The notes below the pieces were generated by a model, which was not told the origin of the DNA, ran no database searches, and was given only the letters and a program-made list of their open reading frames with translations. From assembly GCA_002733705.1 (NCBI GenBank), contig NVWP01000028.1:1-64000 (forward strand): a stretch of 64,000 nucleotides of DNA, in the 5' to 3' direction. Of the stretch, positions 26,620 to 35,444 are shown piece after piece; within the stretch, counting starts at the first letter, position 1; every line of letters starts with the position of its first letter. The DNA is from Henriciella sp. GTDB taxonomy: Bacteria > Pseudomonadota > Alphaproteobacteria > Caulobacterales > Hyphomonadaceae. Position numbers and translations under genes: made by a program.

Positions 26620-28679
26620 TCTGGCTCAAGCGGTCAGCCATTGCCCTCGTGGCAGGGCTGGCCGTGCTGTTCGCGCTCGACCGGCTGTTTCCGCCGCCGC
26701 TGGAGCGGGCGAGCGGGGTTTCGGTCTTGGTCAGCGACCGGGATGGGCACCCGCTGCGCGCGATCCCGACAGCCGACAATTACTGGCGCTTTGCAGCCGA
26801 TCTCGATGAGATCGACCCGGTTTTCATCGAGGCACTTCTGGAAGTGGAGGATCAGCGCTTCTGGCGCCATGGCGGGGTCGACTGGCTGGGCATGGTGCGG
26901 GCGGCGTGGAGCTCAGCGCTGGCGGGCCGTGTGGTGTCCGGCGGATCAACCATCACGATGCAGACCGCACGCCTGCTGGAGCCGCGCCCGCGTACGGTGG
27001 CGTCGAAGCTGATCGAGATGTTTCGCGCCCATCAGATCGAGGCGCGGCTTTCCAAGGAAGAAATCCTCGAACTCTACCTCACGCTGACGCCCTATGGCGG
27101 CAATATAGAGGGGATACGGGCGGCAAGCTGGCGCTATTTCGGGCGGGCGCCGGACCGGTTGTCGGATGACCAGATCGCGCTGCTGATTGCGCTGCCGCAG
27201 AGCCCGGAAGTGCGCCGGCCAGACCTTCGCCCGGAGGGGGCTGACAAGGGCCGCAAGGCGATTGTCTCCAAACTCGAACGGCTCGGCTATCTCGATGCCG
27301 TCCGCGCCGAGGATGCGCGCATGAGTGAAATGCCGACGGGCGCTTACGCCTTTCCCGTGCGGGCCTGGCACGCCACTGAAAGGGCGGCGCGCGGGAAGGG
27401 GGGCGATGTGCGCTCCAGCCTCGACAGCCGTTTGCAGACCGAGATGGAAGCGCTGGCGCTCTCGCATGCGAAGGAATTCGGCCGGGAGACGCAGGTCGCC
27501 ATTCTCGTCATCGATATTCCGACGCGCGGGGTGCGCGCGGCGGTGGGGTCGGCTTCGCGCGATCTGCCTGGCGGCTGGCTGGACCTGACGGCGCAGGCGC
27601 GCTCACCGGGGTCCACGCTCAAGCCTTTTATCTATGCCATGGCCTTCGACGATGGCGAGGCGAATGGATCGACGAAGATTGCGGACCTTCCAAAACGCTT
27701 TGCCTCTTATCAGCCAGACAATTTCGACCGCATGTTCCGGGGCGATGTCCGGGTTTCCGATGCGCTTCAGCATTCGCTCAACGTGCCGGCGGTACTGGCG
27801 CTGGACCGGATAGGGCCGCAGCGCTTTGCCGCGACGCTGGCCCTCGCCGGCGCGCCCCCGCGCATTCATGGCGGGGCGGACAATGAGGCAGGCCTTGCCC
27901 TGGCGCTGGGCGGGGCGGGCCTGACAGCCCGGGAGCTGGGCGTGCTCTATGCCGCGCTGGGCGATGGCGGCCGCGCGAAACCGCTGGTCTGGACCGTTGA
28001 AGACGAGGCAGCCAGCCGCGAGGCAAAAGGCTTCCATCTCATGGAAGCGGAAAGCGCGGGCGAGATCCTCTCCATCCTGAGACGTGCGCCGACCCCTGAG
28101 GGACGCATGCCCGGACGTCTTACGGCCAATGCCCCCCAGATCGCCTTCAAGACGGGAACCTCCTATGGGTTCCGCGATGCCTGGGCTGCCGGGGTTTCGG
28201 GCGACCATGCGATTGTCGTCTGGGTCGGCCGCGCGGACGGGGCGCCGCGTCCGGGGGCGACGGGACGGCGTGATGCACTGCCTATCCTCTATGAGGTCGC
28301 GGACCGTGCAGCCTATCATCTGGGCGGGGATGGGGATGCTGCCGCGCGCCTGATGAGACAGGTGCCAAAGCAACCGGACGGGGCGCTGTCTGCATTTGAC
28401 AGGGGCGAAGACCGCGCCCCGCATATCCTGTTTCCACCGAAGGATGCAGAGCTCTGGTCGGGACGGATCAATGGTGCCCCGGCGCGGCCCTTCGTGCTGG
28501 CCGGACGCGGCGAAGGCACACTCAGCTGGTTTGTCGACGGGCAGGCGTGCGAAACCGATGCTGCGGGCCTGCCTGTCTGGCAACCTCGGAAGCCGGGTTT
28601 CTATACGATCAGCGCTGTCGACGCGTCGGGCCGCGAAAGCCGCGTGCAGGTTCGGGTCATCGGGATCGGAGAGAGTTAA
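26616..28679 (+). CDS. pbpC: Penicillin-binding protein 1C
   Basis: This 687-residue bifunctional class A PBP has an N-terminal membrane anchor. A family-51 transglycosylase domain follows (EDQRFWRHGG, catalytic Glu78; GGSTITMQTARLL). The transpeptidase domain has the SxxK active site (Ser333-Lys336 in GSTLKP), SLN and KTGTS (from Lys512). The C-terminus matches the extra beta domain of PBP1C proteins. It polymerises and cross-links peptidoglycan on the outer face of the inner membrane. Translation is coupled to the alpha-2-macroglobulin gene by a 4-base overlap. Confidence 0.97.
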   Translation: MIWLKRSAIALVAGLAVLFALDRLFPPPLERASGVSVLVSDRDGHPLRAIPTADNYWRFAADLDEIDPVFIEALLEVEDQRFWRHGGVDWLGMVRAAWSSALAGRVVSGGSTITMQTARLLEPRPRTVASKLIEMFRAHQIEARLSKEEILELYLTLTPYGGNIEGIRAASWRYFGRAPDRLSDDQIALLIALPQSPEVRRPDLRPEGADKGRKAIVSKLERLGYLDAVRAEDARMSEMPTGAYAFPVRAWHATERAARGKGGDVRSSLDSRLQTEMEALALSHAKEFGRETQVAILVIDIPTRGVRAAVGSASRDLPGGWLDLTAQARSPGSTLKPFIYAMAFDDGEANGSTKIADLPKRFASYQPDNFDRMFRGDVRVSDALQHSLNVPAVLALDRIGPQRFAATLALAGAPPRIHGGADNEAGLALALGGAGLTARELGVLYAALGDGGRAKPLVWTVEDEAASREAKGFHLMEAESAGEILSILRRAPTPEGRMPGRLTANAPQIAFKTGTSYGFRDAWAAGVSGDHAIVVWVGRADGAPRPGATGRRDALPILYEVADRAAYHLGGDGDAAARLMRQVPKQPDGALSAFDRGEDRAPHILFPPKDAELWSGRINGAPARPFVLAGRGEGTLSWFVDGQACETDAAGLPVWQPRKPGFYTISAVDASGRESRVQVRVIGIGES

Positions 28680-28685
28680 AGCGCC

Positions 28686-29954
28686 TCAGCTCCAGGGATT
28701 GAAGCGGGATTTGCGCCGGACCGGTTTTTCGGGCTTGCTGTCCTTGCCGCTCCGTTTCTCGCGCTTGCGCTCCGGGGCTGGTGCGTCCCCTTCGGCAAAA
28801 AGATCTTCGTCGGCGCTCTGCGAGCCTGCCTCTTCATCCGGAGGCGACACGGCGTCGAGGTCTGCGGGAGAGACCTCATCGGGCTGGTCTGTATCATCCT
28901 CCTCGGCTGAAGATGAAACGGGGGCGGCTTTGAAGCCGTGTCCGGTCTCGTCAGATACGGAGAACTCTTCCTCAATCCGGGCGCGAAAGCCGCGCAGGCT
29001 CAAGGGGAAGCTGGGCGGCGGCCTGCCGGGGACGGTGTCGTCCTCCGAGTAGTCGTAGCGGGTCGTGCTGCGCGCGGTTGCGCCTAGCCTCATGCCTGTG
29101 GAGGCGGCGCCGAGTTCCGACTCTGTGTCCTCCTCGGCTGCGGCCTCGTCCGATATCTCGGCGCCGATTACCTGGGCGTCGCCAAGACCAAAGGGGACAT
29201 AGGGGCGGGCAGGCCTCCGGTTTTCGGACCTGATGTCCGCAGGGCCCGCATCCGGACCGGCCCGGTCCCAGACATCGGGCTTTTCGGCGGGCGAGGACGT
29301 CGTTTCCGACGCGGCAGAGAAGGCGGTGACTTCATCGCCCTGGCTGAGATTGCGATAGGCAGAGCCAGCGCTGGACCCTCTGCCATTGACCTCGTCCGCC
29401 AGGCGGGCGACAGCGCCCCCGACATCTTCCTCGTCGAAACCGGTGATCTCGCCTTCCGGCATGATGTCGTCTTCGATGATAGCCGTTTCCGGGACGCTGG
29501 CATCGACCGGCGGGGTCTCTTCCTCGAGGTTGGGCGTAGCGGCTTCGCGCGATTGCGGCGGGGCAGATGTCTCGCTCTCTGCAGGCGGTTGCGCGGCTCC
29601 AGGCTTGCTGGCATTCGTGGCATGCCCGCTCAGCCCGGCCAGCAGGGCGTCGATGGCCGCTTCCGTGCCCTTGGCGATGCGGGAGGCTTCCTTGACCACC
29701 GAGACGATGAGGTCGCTATAGGTGCCGCGGTCCTCATGCGGGGTTTCCTTGAGCACGCTGGCGGAGGCTTCCTCAAGAATGCGGCCCTTTTCGGTCGTCA
29801 GGGTTACGCGCGGCGGGCTTTCACTCAGTTTCACCGCATAGCCCTCTGTGGCGTAGATGACGCCGCCTTCGCGCGCCTCGGCCCAGTCGATCTGCTTGAG
29901 CGCCGTCATTTCGGCGAGCTTGTCGATGAGTTTCTGTGTCGAGGGATGAAGCAT
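28686..29954 (-). CDS. Acidic, largely disordered protein with basic FNPWS tail
   Basis: This is a 422-residue protein. Residues 1-110 look folded, with STQKLIDKLAEMTALKQIDW and VKEASRIAKGTEAAIDALLA. About 250 residues rich in Glu, Asp, Ser, Pro and Ala follow. The C-terminus is strongly basic, ending RRKSRFNPWS. I do not recognise the family. The layout (small folded head, long acidic tether, basic anchor) suggests a scaffold or DNA/membrane tether. It is convergent with pbpC, six bases from its stop. The ATG at 29954 (MLHPSTQK) is preferred over more distant in-frame starts, whose upstream residues look non-coding. Confidence 0.65.
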   Translation of the reverse strand: MLHPSTQKLIDKLAEMTALKQIDWAEAREGGVIYATEGYAVKLSESPPRVTLTTEKGRILEEASASVLKETPHEDRGTYSDLIVSVVKEASRIAKGTEAAIDALLAGLSGHATNASKPGAAQPPAESETSAPPQSREAATPNLEEETPPVDASVPETAIIEDDIMPEGEITGFDEEDVGGAVARLADEVNGRGSSAGSAYRNLSQGDEVTAFSAASETTSSPAEKPDVWDRAGPDAGPADIRSENRRPARPYVPFGLGDAQVIGAEISDEAAAEEDTESELGAASTGMRLGATARSTTRYDYSEDDTVPGRPPPSFPLSLRGFRARIEEEFSVSDETGHGFKAAPVSSSAEEDDTDQPDEVSPADLDAVSPPDEEAGSQSADEDLFAEGDAPAPERKREKRSGKDSKPEKPVRRKSRFNPWS

Positions 29955-30117
29955 GGGCCTATCGTCCGTCAGGCTGGGAGGGGGACCTCTAACACTAGCT
30001 CCGATGGGGCGCGGTTCAAAGCCATCCTGTCCGGCTTGACCACAATTCTTCAGCCTTGCCCGGTTCCACACGCCGCCAGCGCTTCACTATTGCTGGCCAT
30101 GCGTCCAGATAGGGCGG

Positions 30118-30945
30118 GTGAACCATGAGCTTTACATAAGGATGGGCGTGTTCGCAGCGGTGTTCGCCTCGCTTGCGCTGCTGGAGACGCTGGCGCCGCG
30201 CAGGCAGCCGGCGCTGTCTCGCCGCGACCGCTGGCCGGGCGAAGCGGCGATCTTTGTCGTGTGCGCTGTACTTGGCAGGCTTGTCCTGCCTGTAGGTCTC
30301 GCTGGGGTCGCGCTCTTTGCCGACCGGCTTGGGTTTGGGGTGTTCAACCTGGTGAAGCTACCGGCGTGGGGTGTCGGGCTGGCCGCTTTTGTCTTGCTCG
30401 ACCTGTCAGTCTGGGCCCAGCATGTGCTGATGCACCGTGTGCCGCTTCTCTGGCGGATGCACCGGGTCCACCATTCAGACCCGCATATTGATGTGATGAC
30501 AGCGCTGCGCTTCCACCCCGCAGAGACGCTGGTCTCCCTGTTCTGGAAGGGCGCGGTGGTCTTTGTCTTTGGCATTCCGGCCTGGGCGGCCTTTATCTTT
30601 GAAGTGGCGCTGAATGCCTTCGCGCAGTTCAATCATGCCAACTGGAAGCTCTCGCCGCGGGCTGACAGCCTGCTGCGCAAGCTCGTGGTGACACCGGACA
30701 TGCACCGCGTGCACCATTCGGTCGAACGTCATGAGGTCAACCGCAATTTCGGCTTCTGCCTGTCGGTCTGGGACAGGCTGTTCAGGCTCTATAAGGAAAG
30801 ACCGGACGCTGGGCATGAGGGCATGACAATCGGCCAGACGGACTGGCGCGGCGCGGGGGATCAGGCCCCGCTGCCGCTATTGATGCAGCCGCTCAAATCG
30901 CCGGGCCGTCAGTCCTCGACGGGGCGCGGGGCGTCCGGGTCGTAG
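30118..30945 (+). CDS. Sterol desaturase/fatty-acid hydroxylase family protein
   Basis: This is a 275-residue membrane protein with the di-iron histidine clusters of the fatty-acid hydroxylase superfamily: HVLMH, HRVHHSD, FNHANW and HRVHHSVERH. Several membrane helices surround them. It would hydroxylate or desaturate a lipid chain at the membrane; the substrate could be a carotenoid, sterol-like lipid or fatty acid. The GTG at 30118 (with AGGGCGG just upstream) is used; an ATG at 30142 is the alternative. Its 3' end overlaps the convergent TlpA-like gene by 37 bases. Confidence 0.9.
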   Translation: MNHELYIRMGVFAAVFASLALLETLAPRRQPALSRRDRWPGEAAIFVVCAVLGRLVLPVGLAGVALFADRLGFGVFNLVKLPAWGVGLAAFVLLDLSVWAQHVLMHRVPLLWRMHRVHHSDPHIDVMTALRFHPAETLVSLFWKGAVVFVFGIPAWAAFIFEVALNAFAQFNHANWKLSPRADSLLRKLVVTPDMHRVHHSVERHEVNRNFGFCLSVWDRLFRLYKERPDAGHEGMTIGQTDWRGAGDQAPLPLLMQPLKSPGRQSSTGRGASGS

Positions 30946-31598
30946 TTCGCCTTTACCGCCGCAATATCGTCGAGCAGGTCCTGTACCGGATCATCGGAGC
31001 TGGCGGCGGCGAGTTCTGAGCGGAACCCCTGAACGGTAAGGTCGGGCGCGACGAGGATATAGCTTGGCGTCCAGGCGATCTCCAGCGTGTCACGGATCGA
31101 GGCGTCTTCGTCGATCAGGGTCGGATAGGAATAGCCCTTTTCCTCAAAATAGGCCTCCACCGAGCCGTATCGGCCATAGGCTTCGTCGATGCGCTGTGCG
31201 TTGGGCGGGGTATGGATCGACAGGAAGGCGAGCTCGTCGCTGCCTTTGACTTCATTCCACAGCTCTTCGACATAGGGCGCGTCTGCCATGCAGTCGCCGC
31301 ACCAGAGGCCCCAGACGTCAATGAGCGTCCACTGGTTCTCAAGCTCCTGCGTGGAGAAGAGAGGACCTGCGACCATCGTGCCGCTGAAGGCCGGTATCTC
31401 GCGGCCGAGATACATATAGTCATAGGGTCGGCCATAATCGTCACGGGGCACCCCATCATCACCGCGCTCGGCTGTCTCAGGGACGCTTGCGCCGGGCGTG
31501 ATAAAGCCGGTGGCGCTGTCGCCCGCCTCTTCATTGGCGCCGCCACCGCAGGCAGCGAGGAGCGCGATGGAACTGGCAGCGAGCAGGGCACGGGTCAT
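30909..31598 (-). CDS. TlpA/thioredoxin-like lipoprotein
   Basis: This 229-residue predicted lipoprotein (lipobox LLAAC, Cys17) has an acidic N-terminal linker and then a thioredoxin-fold domain. WGLWCGDCMADAP is the redox active site (Cys100 and Cys103), and a cis-Pro lies in WTPSYILV. It would reduce or exchange disulfides in the periplasm, as TlpA/ResA-type proteins do in cytochrome maturation or stress response. The ribosome site AAGGAAAG precedes the ATG at 31598. Its 3' end overlaps the convergent hydroxylase gene. Confidence 0.88.
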   Translation of the reverse strand: MTRALLAASSIALLAACGGGANEEAGDSATGFITPGASVPETAERGDDGVPRDDYGRPYDYMYLGREIPAFSGTMVAGPLFSTQELENQWTLIDVWGLWCGDCMADAPYVEELWNEVKGSDELAFLSIHTPPNAQRIDEAYGRYGSVEAYFEEKGYSYPTLIDEDASIRDTLEIAWTPSYILVAPDLTVQGFRSELAAASSDDPVQDLLDDIAAVKANYDPDAPRPVED

Positions 31599-31653
31599 AA
31601 GCGGTCTTTCCTTGGCTTCGAGGTCACAAGGTAAAGAGCAGCCGGCAAAGAAA

Positions 31654-31679
31654 AAGCCCCGGCCAGACGACCGGGGCTT
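31654..31679 (-). terminator. Rho-independent terminator after small lipoprotein gene
   Basis: A 9-bp stem AAGCCCCGG/CCGGGGCTT (31654-31662, 31671-31679) continues into a five-T run on the minus strand, at the 3' side of the gene ending at 31703. Confidence 0.9.
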
Positions 31680-31702
31680 AACTGTTGGATTAGCTTAGAT
31701 AA

Positions 31703-32026
31703 TCAGCTTCCAGGTGCGCGGGTGCGCAGGGCGTCCCGCTGGATGTCGCTGGTATATTGCTGGCTGGCTCCCGAACGGGCGGCCCACATGGCGCGGGTGG
31801 CGCAGGTCCGTTTCGGAATTACCGAACCGATCTCATCGTCGCGTTTGCAGACTTCCTCATCGGGGTCGAGGCCCTGCGCACGCAGGTCCGCTCTGATAGC
31901 CGGCGTTATCTCAGCCACTCTCTGTCCGTTCGACAGGGTGGCCTGCTGTGACGTCTGCCCATTTGTACAGGCTGCAGACGCAAGACCAGCAAGGATAAGG
32001 CCGGCAAAAAGCGCGGTTTTCTTCAT
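31703..32026 (-). CDS. Small Cys-containing secreted protein
   Basis: This 107-residue protein has a signal sequence ending LASAAC, probably a lipoprotein. The mature part holds a conserved-looking stretch CKRDDEIGSVIPKRTCATRA, with two Cys that could pair. Similar short secreted proteins occur in other Proteobacteria; no function is known. GGAG lies about 7 bases before the ATG at 32026. A terminator follows, and upstream is a 14-base AT-rich palindrome. Confidence 0.7.
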   Translation of the reverse strand: MKKTALFAGLILAGLASAACTNGQTSQQATLSNGQRVAEITPAIRADLRAQGLDPDEEVCKRDDEIGSVIPKRTCATRAMWAARSGASQQYTSDIQRDALRTRAPGS

Positions 32027-32048
32027 GGTGAGATCTCCAGATCAGCTA

Positions 32049-32062
32049 GATTATCGATAATC
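32049..32062. repeat. Perfect AT-rich palindrome GATTATCGATAATC
   Basis: A 14-base perfect palindrome lies in the short gap between the thiolase stop and the small lipoprotein start. Having no loop, it looks more like an operator than a hairpin. Confidence 0.55.
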
Positions 32063-32068
32063 GGTATC

Positions 32069-33277
32069 TTAGCTATAGATTTCGAAAAGGCCAGCCGCGC
32101 CCATGCCGCCACCGACACACATGGTCACAACGCCCCATTTTGCACCACGGCGGCGCCCTTCGAGCAGCATCGAGCCTGTGCAACGTGCACCGGTCATGCC
32201 GAAGGGGTGGCCGATGGAGATGGAGCCTCCATTGACGTTATACTTCTCCGGGTCGATGCCGAGGCGGTCGCGGCTGTAAAGGCACTGCGAGGCGAAGGCT
32301 TCGTTCAGCTCCCAGAGGTCGATATCGTCGACCTTCAGGCCGTGACGCTCCAGCAGGCGAGGAACGGCAAAGACCGGGCCGATGCCCATCTCGTCCGGAT
32401 CGCAACCGGCCACGTTGAAGCCGACGAAACGGCCAAGCGGCTCGATGCCGCGCTTCTTCGCTTCGGCCGCTTCCATGACGACGACGGCAGCTGCGCCATC
32501 GGAAAGCTGGGAGGCGTTACCAGCGGTGACATATTTGCCTTCCTTGACGACCATGCCGCCGGAGAAGACAGGCTTCAGACCGGCAAGCGTCTCATAGGTC
32601 GTGCCAGGACGGTTACAGTCGTCACGGTCGGCGACGACATCCTGATAGGTCTCTTCGCCGGTTTCCTTGTTGACGAGCTTCATCTTCGTCTCGAGCGGAA
32701 CGATCTCTTCGGCCATCCAGCCCTTTTCCTGGAAGATGGCGGTGCGGCGCTGGCTCTCTGCGGAATATTCGTCCTGCGCTTCGCGGGAGACATTGTAGCG
32801 GTCAGCCACGATTTCAGCGGTCTCGATCATGGTCATCCAGATCGCCGGCCACTTCTGCATCAGCTCTTCTTCGGTATAGCGGAAGGTGTTCATGTGGCCC
32901 GAGCGCGAGACGAGGGAGAGCGACTCGACGCCGCCGCCGATCGCAACCGGCGCGCCTTCATTGGTCACGGTGTGGGCCGCGTTCGCAATGGCCTGAAGGC
33001 CGGAGGAACAGAAGCGGTTGATGGTTGCACCAGCCGTCGAGGACGGGCAGCCGGCCCAGAGGGCAGCATTGCGGGCAACATTGTGGCCAGTGGCGCCCTC
33101 AGGCTGAGCCGAGCCAAGGAAGACATCTTCGACTTCGGCGGCATCGATGCCCGCGCGCTCGATGGCGCCCTTGATCGCATGGCCGGCCATCTTGATGCCG
33201 TGCGTGTCGTTAAGCGCGCCGCGGCCCGCTTTGGTCATGGCCGTGCGGGCCGTTGAAACGATGACTGCTTCTCTCAT
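32069..33277 (-). CDS. Acetyl-CoA acetyltransferase (thiolase)
   Basis: This 402-residue thiolase has NRFCSSGLQ with the acyl-accepting Cys90, [15 protein letters not shown] with the catalytic His, and [10 protein letters not shown] near the end with the second Cys. It would cleave 3-ketoacyl-CoA or condense acetyl-CoA, feeding fatty-acid oxidation or polyhydroxyalkanoate metabolism. The ATG at 33277 has GGAGGAGA upstream; a further in-frame start lacks conserved sequence. It is transcribed toward the small lipoprotein. Its role fits with the acyl-CoA dehydrogenase near 36 kb and ETF-QO near 62 kb. Confidence 0.96.
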   Translation of the reverse strand: MREAVIVSTARTAMTKAGRGALNDTHGIKMAGHAIKGAIERAGIDAAEVEDVFLGSAQPEGATGHNVARNAALWAGCPSSTAGATINRFCSSGLQAIANAAHTVTNEGAPVAIGGGVESLSLVSRSGHMNTFRYTEEELMQKWPAIWMTMIETAEIVADRYNVSREAQDEYSAESQRRTAIFQEKGWMAEEIVPLETKMKLVNKETGEETYQDVVADRDDCNRPGTTYETLAGLKPVFSGGMVVKEGKYVTAGNASQLSDGAAAVVVMEAAEAKKRGIEPLGRFVGFNVAGCDPDEMGIGPVFAVPRLLERHGLKVDDIDLWELNEAFASQCLYSRDRLGIDPEKYNVNGGSISIGHPFGMTGARCTGSMLLEGRRRGAKWGVVTMCVGGGMGAAGLFEIYS

Positions 33278-33436
33278 GATAAGTCTCCTCCGGACAGGTT
33301 CTGGTTTGTTGCGCTGCAACCTAACGAGGCCGTTGCCTGGAGGCTAGTATTAATTGAGCGCGGACTGGCAAACGCCCCGGCGGGCTGGAACAGAAGCCTG
33401 GGGCGCGAGTTTCCGAACATGAAAGGAACGTCATAT

Positions 33437-33811
33437 ATGCCTACTGGAAACCGCGCCGATATCGACCGGCTCGCCAAACTTCTCGATACGCAGTTCAAGC
33501 TGCCCGGCACGAATTTCCGGTTCGGTCTGGATGGGATCATTGGTCTTGTTCCCGGTGTCGGCGATACGATTTCCGGCGGACTGGGGCTCTATATCGTACA
33601 TCGCGCGCGTCAGGAGGGCGCCTCCGGCGGGATGATGTTCAAGATGATCTGGAACCTGCTGGTCGATACGATACTCGGCGCCATCCCGCTGGTCGGCGAC
33701 CTTTTCGACTTTGCGCACAAGGCCAATGCAAAGAATGCGCGAATGCTTCAGGAGCATCTGGACAATCATGCGGCGAAACACGCCAAACATGTTGGACGTG
33801 GCAAGGCCTAG
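33437..33811 (+). CDS. DUF4112 protein
   Basis: This 124-residue protein has the DUF4112 pattern RLAKLLDTQFKLPGTNFRFG, followed by DGIIGLVPGVGDTI and then GAIPLVGDLFDFAHKANAKN. Two Gly-rich amphipathic helices suggest peripheral membrane contact. The function is unknown. The ATG at 33437 is used because AAAGGA lies nine bases upstream; an ATG six codons earlier precedes that site. Confidence 0.88.
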   Translation: MPTGNRADIDRLAKLLDTQFKLPGTNFRFGLDGIIGLVPGVGDTISGGLGLYIVHRARQEGASGGMMFKMIWNLLVDTILGAIPLVGDLFDFAHKANAKNARMLQEHLDNHAAKHAKHVGRGKA

Positions 33812-33822
33812 GCGCTAGGCCT
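33804..33822. repeat. Inverted repeat AGGCCTAG-GCG-CTAGGCCT at DUF4112 stop
   Basis: Two perfect 8-base arms with a 3-base loop span the DUF4112 stop codon. There is no T-run, so this is not a clear terminator; it may be a processing hairpin or a protein site. Confidence 0.5.
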
Positions 33823-33850
33823 GCTGTCTGGATCTGTGGGGGAGGCGCAA

Positions 33851-34351
33851 ATGATATCGCCGGACCATGCGCAGCTTATGGCGCGTTACAATCGCTGGCA
33901 GAATGAGAGCCTCTATGGCGCGGCCGATAAACTCAGCGATGGCGAGCGCCTGAAGGATCGGGGCGCCTTCTTCAGCTCCATACATGAAACGTTGGCGCAT
34001 ATCCTGTGGGCCGACCAGATATGGCTCTCGCGGTTCTCCATGTGCGACAAGCCGGGCTGCAAGGGCAATGAGGCGCTGACCCTCTATCCCGACTGGGCGG
34101 GGCTGGTCATGGCCCGCAAGGACATGGACGATACGGTTGACCGGTGGGCGAGCAGCCTCACTCCCGCAAGGCTTGAGAAGACGCTGAGCTGGTATTCCAG
34201 CGCGGCTGGACGGGAGATGACGAAACCGGTCTGGGTCCTCGTCACCCATATCTTCAATCATCAGACCCATCATCGGGGGCAGGCGCACGCAATGCTGACG
34301 GCGGCAGGGGCAAAACCGGACGATACCGATCTCTTCCTTCTGGAGGGATAA
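33851..34351 (+). CDS. DinB-family protein
   Basis: This 166-residue four-helix protein of the DinB/YfiT superfamily shows metal-binding His positions: HETLAHILWAD in the first part and HIFNHQTHHRGQ near the end. Members are metal-dependent thiol transferases or of unknown function. GGGAGG precedes the ATG at 33851, which is preferred over the GTG five codons earlier. The gene follows DUF4112 on the same strand and is followed by a VOC gene. Confidence 0.9.
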   Translation: MISPDHAQLMARYNRWQNESLYGAADKLSDGERLKDRGAFFSSIHETLAHILWADQIWLSRFSMCDKPGCKGNEALTLYPDWAGLVMARKDMDDTVDRWASSLTPARLEKTLSWYSSAAGREMTKPVWVLVTHIFNHQTHHRGQAHAMLTAAGAKPDDTDLFLLEG

Positions 34352-34408
34352 CAGCTGCGATCCTTTTGAGGTATATTCCTGTGCCCGGCAGTCATGAGGG
34401 GAGGGGGA

Positions 34409-34813
34409 ATGGCGAAGGTGATCGGTTTAGGCGGGGTCTTCTTTCTATGTGAGGACCCTGAGGTCACGCAGGCCTGGTACAGTGAGGTGCTGGGCATCGA
34501 GGCAACAGAATATGGCGGCTTCAGCTTTGCCCATGCCGCGTCCGCGGCGTGCTTTCCCAAGGGTGCGAGGACTATTTTTTCGCCTTTCAGCGGCGATAGC
34601 GGCTATTTCAGCCCGTCGAACCGGGACGTCATGTTTAATCTCATGGTCGATGATCTCGATGGTATCCTGGCCCATGCAGAAGCCGCGGGCGCCCGGCAGG
34701 TCCAGCCCGGTGAGGACTATGATTATGGCCGGTTCGCGTGGCTGATGGACCCGGATGGGCGGAAGGTGGAGCTGTGGGAACCGAAGGAGCCGGCTGAGAC
34801 TCCCCAAGATTGA
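34409..34813 (+). CDS. VOC-family protein
   Basis: This 134-residue vicinal-oxygen-chelate domain protein begins with GGVFFLCEDPEVTQAWYSEV and ends with WLMDPDGRKVELWEP, where Glu is the last metal ligand. It could be a glyoxalase-like isomerase or a ligand-binding protein. The ATG at 34409 is preceded by GGGGAGGGGGA. It is the second VOC gene in the window and shares little with the first beyond the fold. Confidence 0.9.
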   Translation: MAKVIGLGGVFFLCEDPEVTQAWYSEVLGIEATEYGGFSFAHAASAACFPKGARTIFSPFSGDSGYFSPSNRDVMFNLMVDDLDGILAHAEAAGARQVQPGEDYDYGRFAWLMDPDGRKVELWEPKEPAETPQD

Positions 34814-34844
34814 AACGGCCGTTTTGCTCATCACGGAATAAAAA

Positions 34845-34870
34845 AGCCGCCCTTCGGCTGAAGGACGGCT
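34845..34870 (-). terminator. Terminator for the small secreted protein gene
   Basis: An 11-bp stem with one mismatch (34845-34855 with 34860-34870) has a GGCT loop and continues into six T on the minus strand, just past the gene ending at 34903. Confidence 0.85.
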
Positions 34871-34902
34871 GAGTTATTCAGAGAAGTGAGATGAAAGTTT
34901 AC

Positions 34903-35205
34903 TTAGTTTTTCGCAGCGCTGTTGCACTCAGCGATTTCTTCCTCTGTGAGGCTGTCATCGGCTGAGCCAAAGGCGACGAGTTCGCCAACTTCCGAGGCGA
35001 CTTTCTTGCACGTCCGCACTGTGGCGGTGCGGCGATTGAGTTCGGCCACGCAGGTCTCACCGTCACAAGTCCAGACCGCGCTGGCGGCGACAACGCTGTC
35101 CTGCGCCTCAGCCGGCGTGGCAAGCTTGGCGGTGAAGGCAGTTGAGGCGGCGGCCGGGAGGGCGATGGCTGCAAAAGCGGCAGAGAGGGTTACAGAGCGG
35201 ATCAT
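34903..35205 (-). CDS. Small secreted protein with paired Cys motifs
   Basis: This 100-residue protein has a signal peptide ending near AAA-STA. The mature part contains WTCDGETCVAELNRRTATVRTC, with Cys residues likely to form disulfides, and ends EEEIAECNSAAKN. I recall similar short periplasmic proteins in Caulobacterales, but no function is known. A sigma-70-like promoter lies upstream and a terminator follows, so it is an independent, probably well-expressed unit. Confidence 0.7.
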   Translation of the reverse strand: MIRSVTLSAAFAAIALPAAASTAFTAKLATPAEAQDSVVAASAVWTCDGETCVAELNRRTATVRTCKKVASEVGELVAFGSADDSLTEEEIAECNSAAKN

Positions 35206-35254
35206 GGGAGGAAACCTTCTAGGATGCGTGGCTGTCTTATTGTCTTGTAGGTCT

Positions 35255-35283
35255 CATCTAATGAGTGCTGAATAATTTGTCAA
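35255..35283 (-). promoter_or_regulatory. Sigma-70-like promoter for the small secreted protein
   Basis: Read on the minus strand, TTGACA (35278-35283) is followed 17 bases later by TAGATG (35255-35260). The -35 box is perfect and the -10 box weak. Transcription would start about 40 bases before the ATG at 35205. Confidence 0.45.
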
Positions 35284-35444
35284 TTGTTCAGTGATGACCG
35301 CAGCGCGGATTTTCCCTGCATGGGCATGAAGCCCCGTTAAATACGTATCTGCTTGACGCAACGGCCCGCATTGATGCGGCCAGCGGGGCCGGTATCCTTG
35401 GTTCAGATAACTAATAAGCAGACCATCGTTCAGGGAGAGCCAGT

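Noticed and set aside
32207-33256. 349-codon plus-strand frame inside the thiolase gene
   Set aside because: The thiolase has all catalytic motifs; the opposite frame is a composition artefact.
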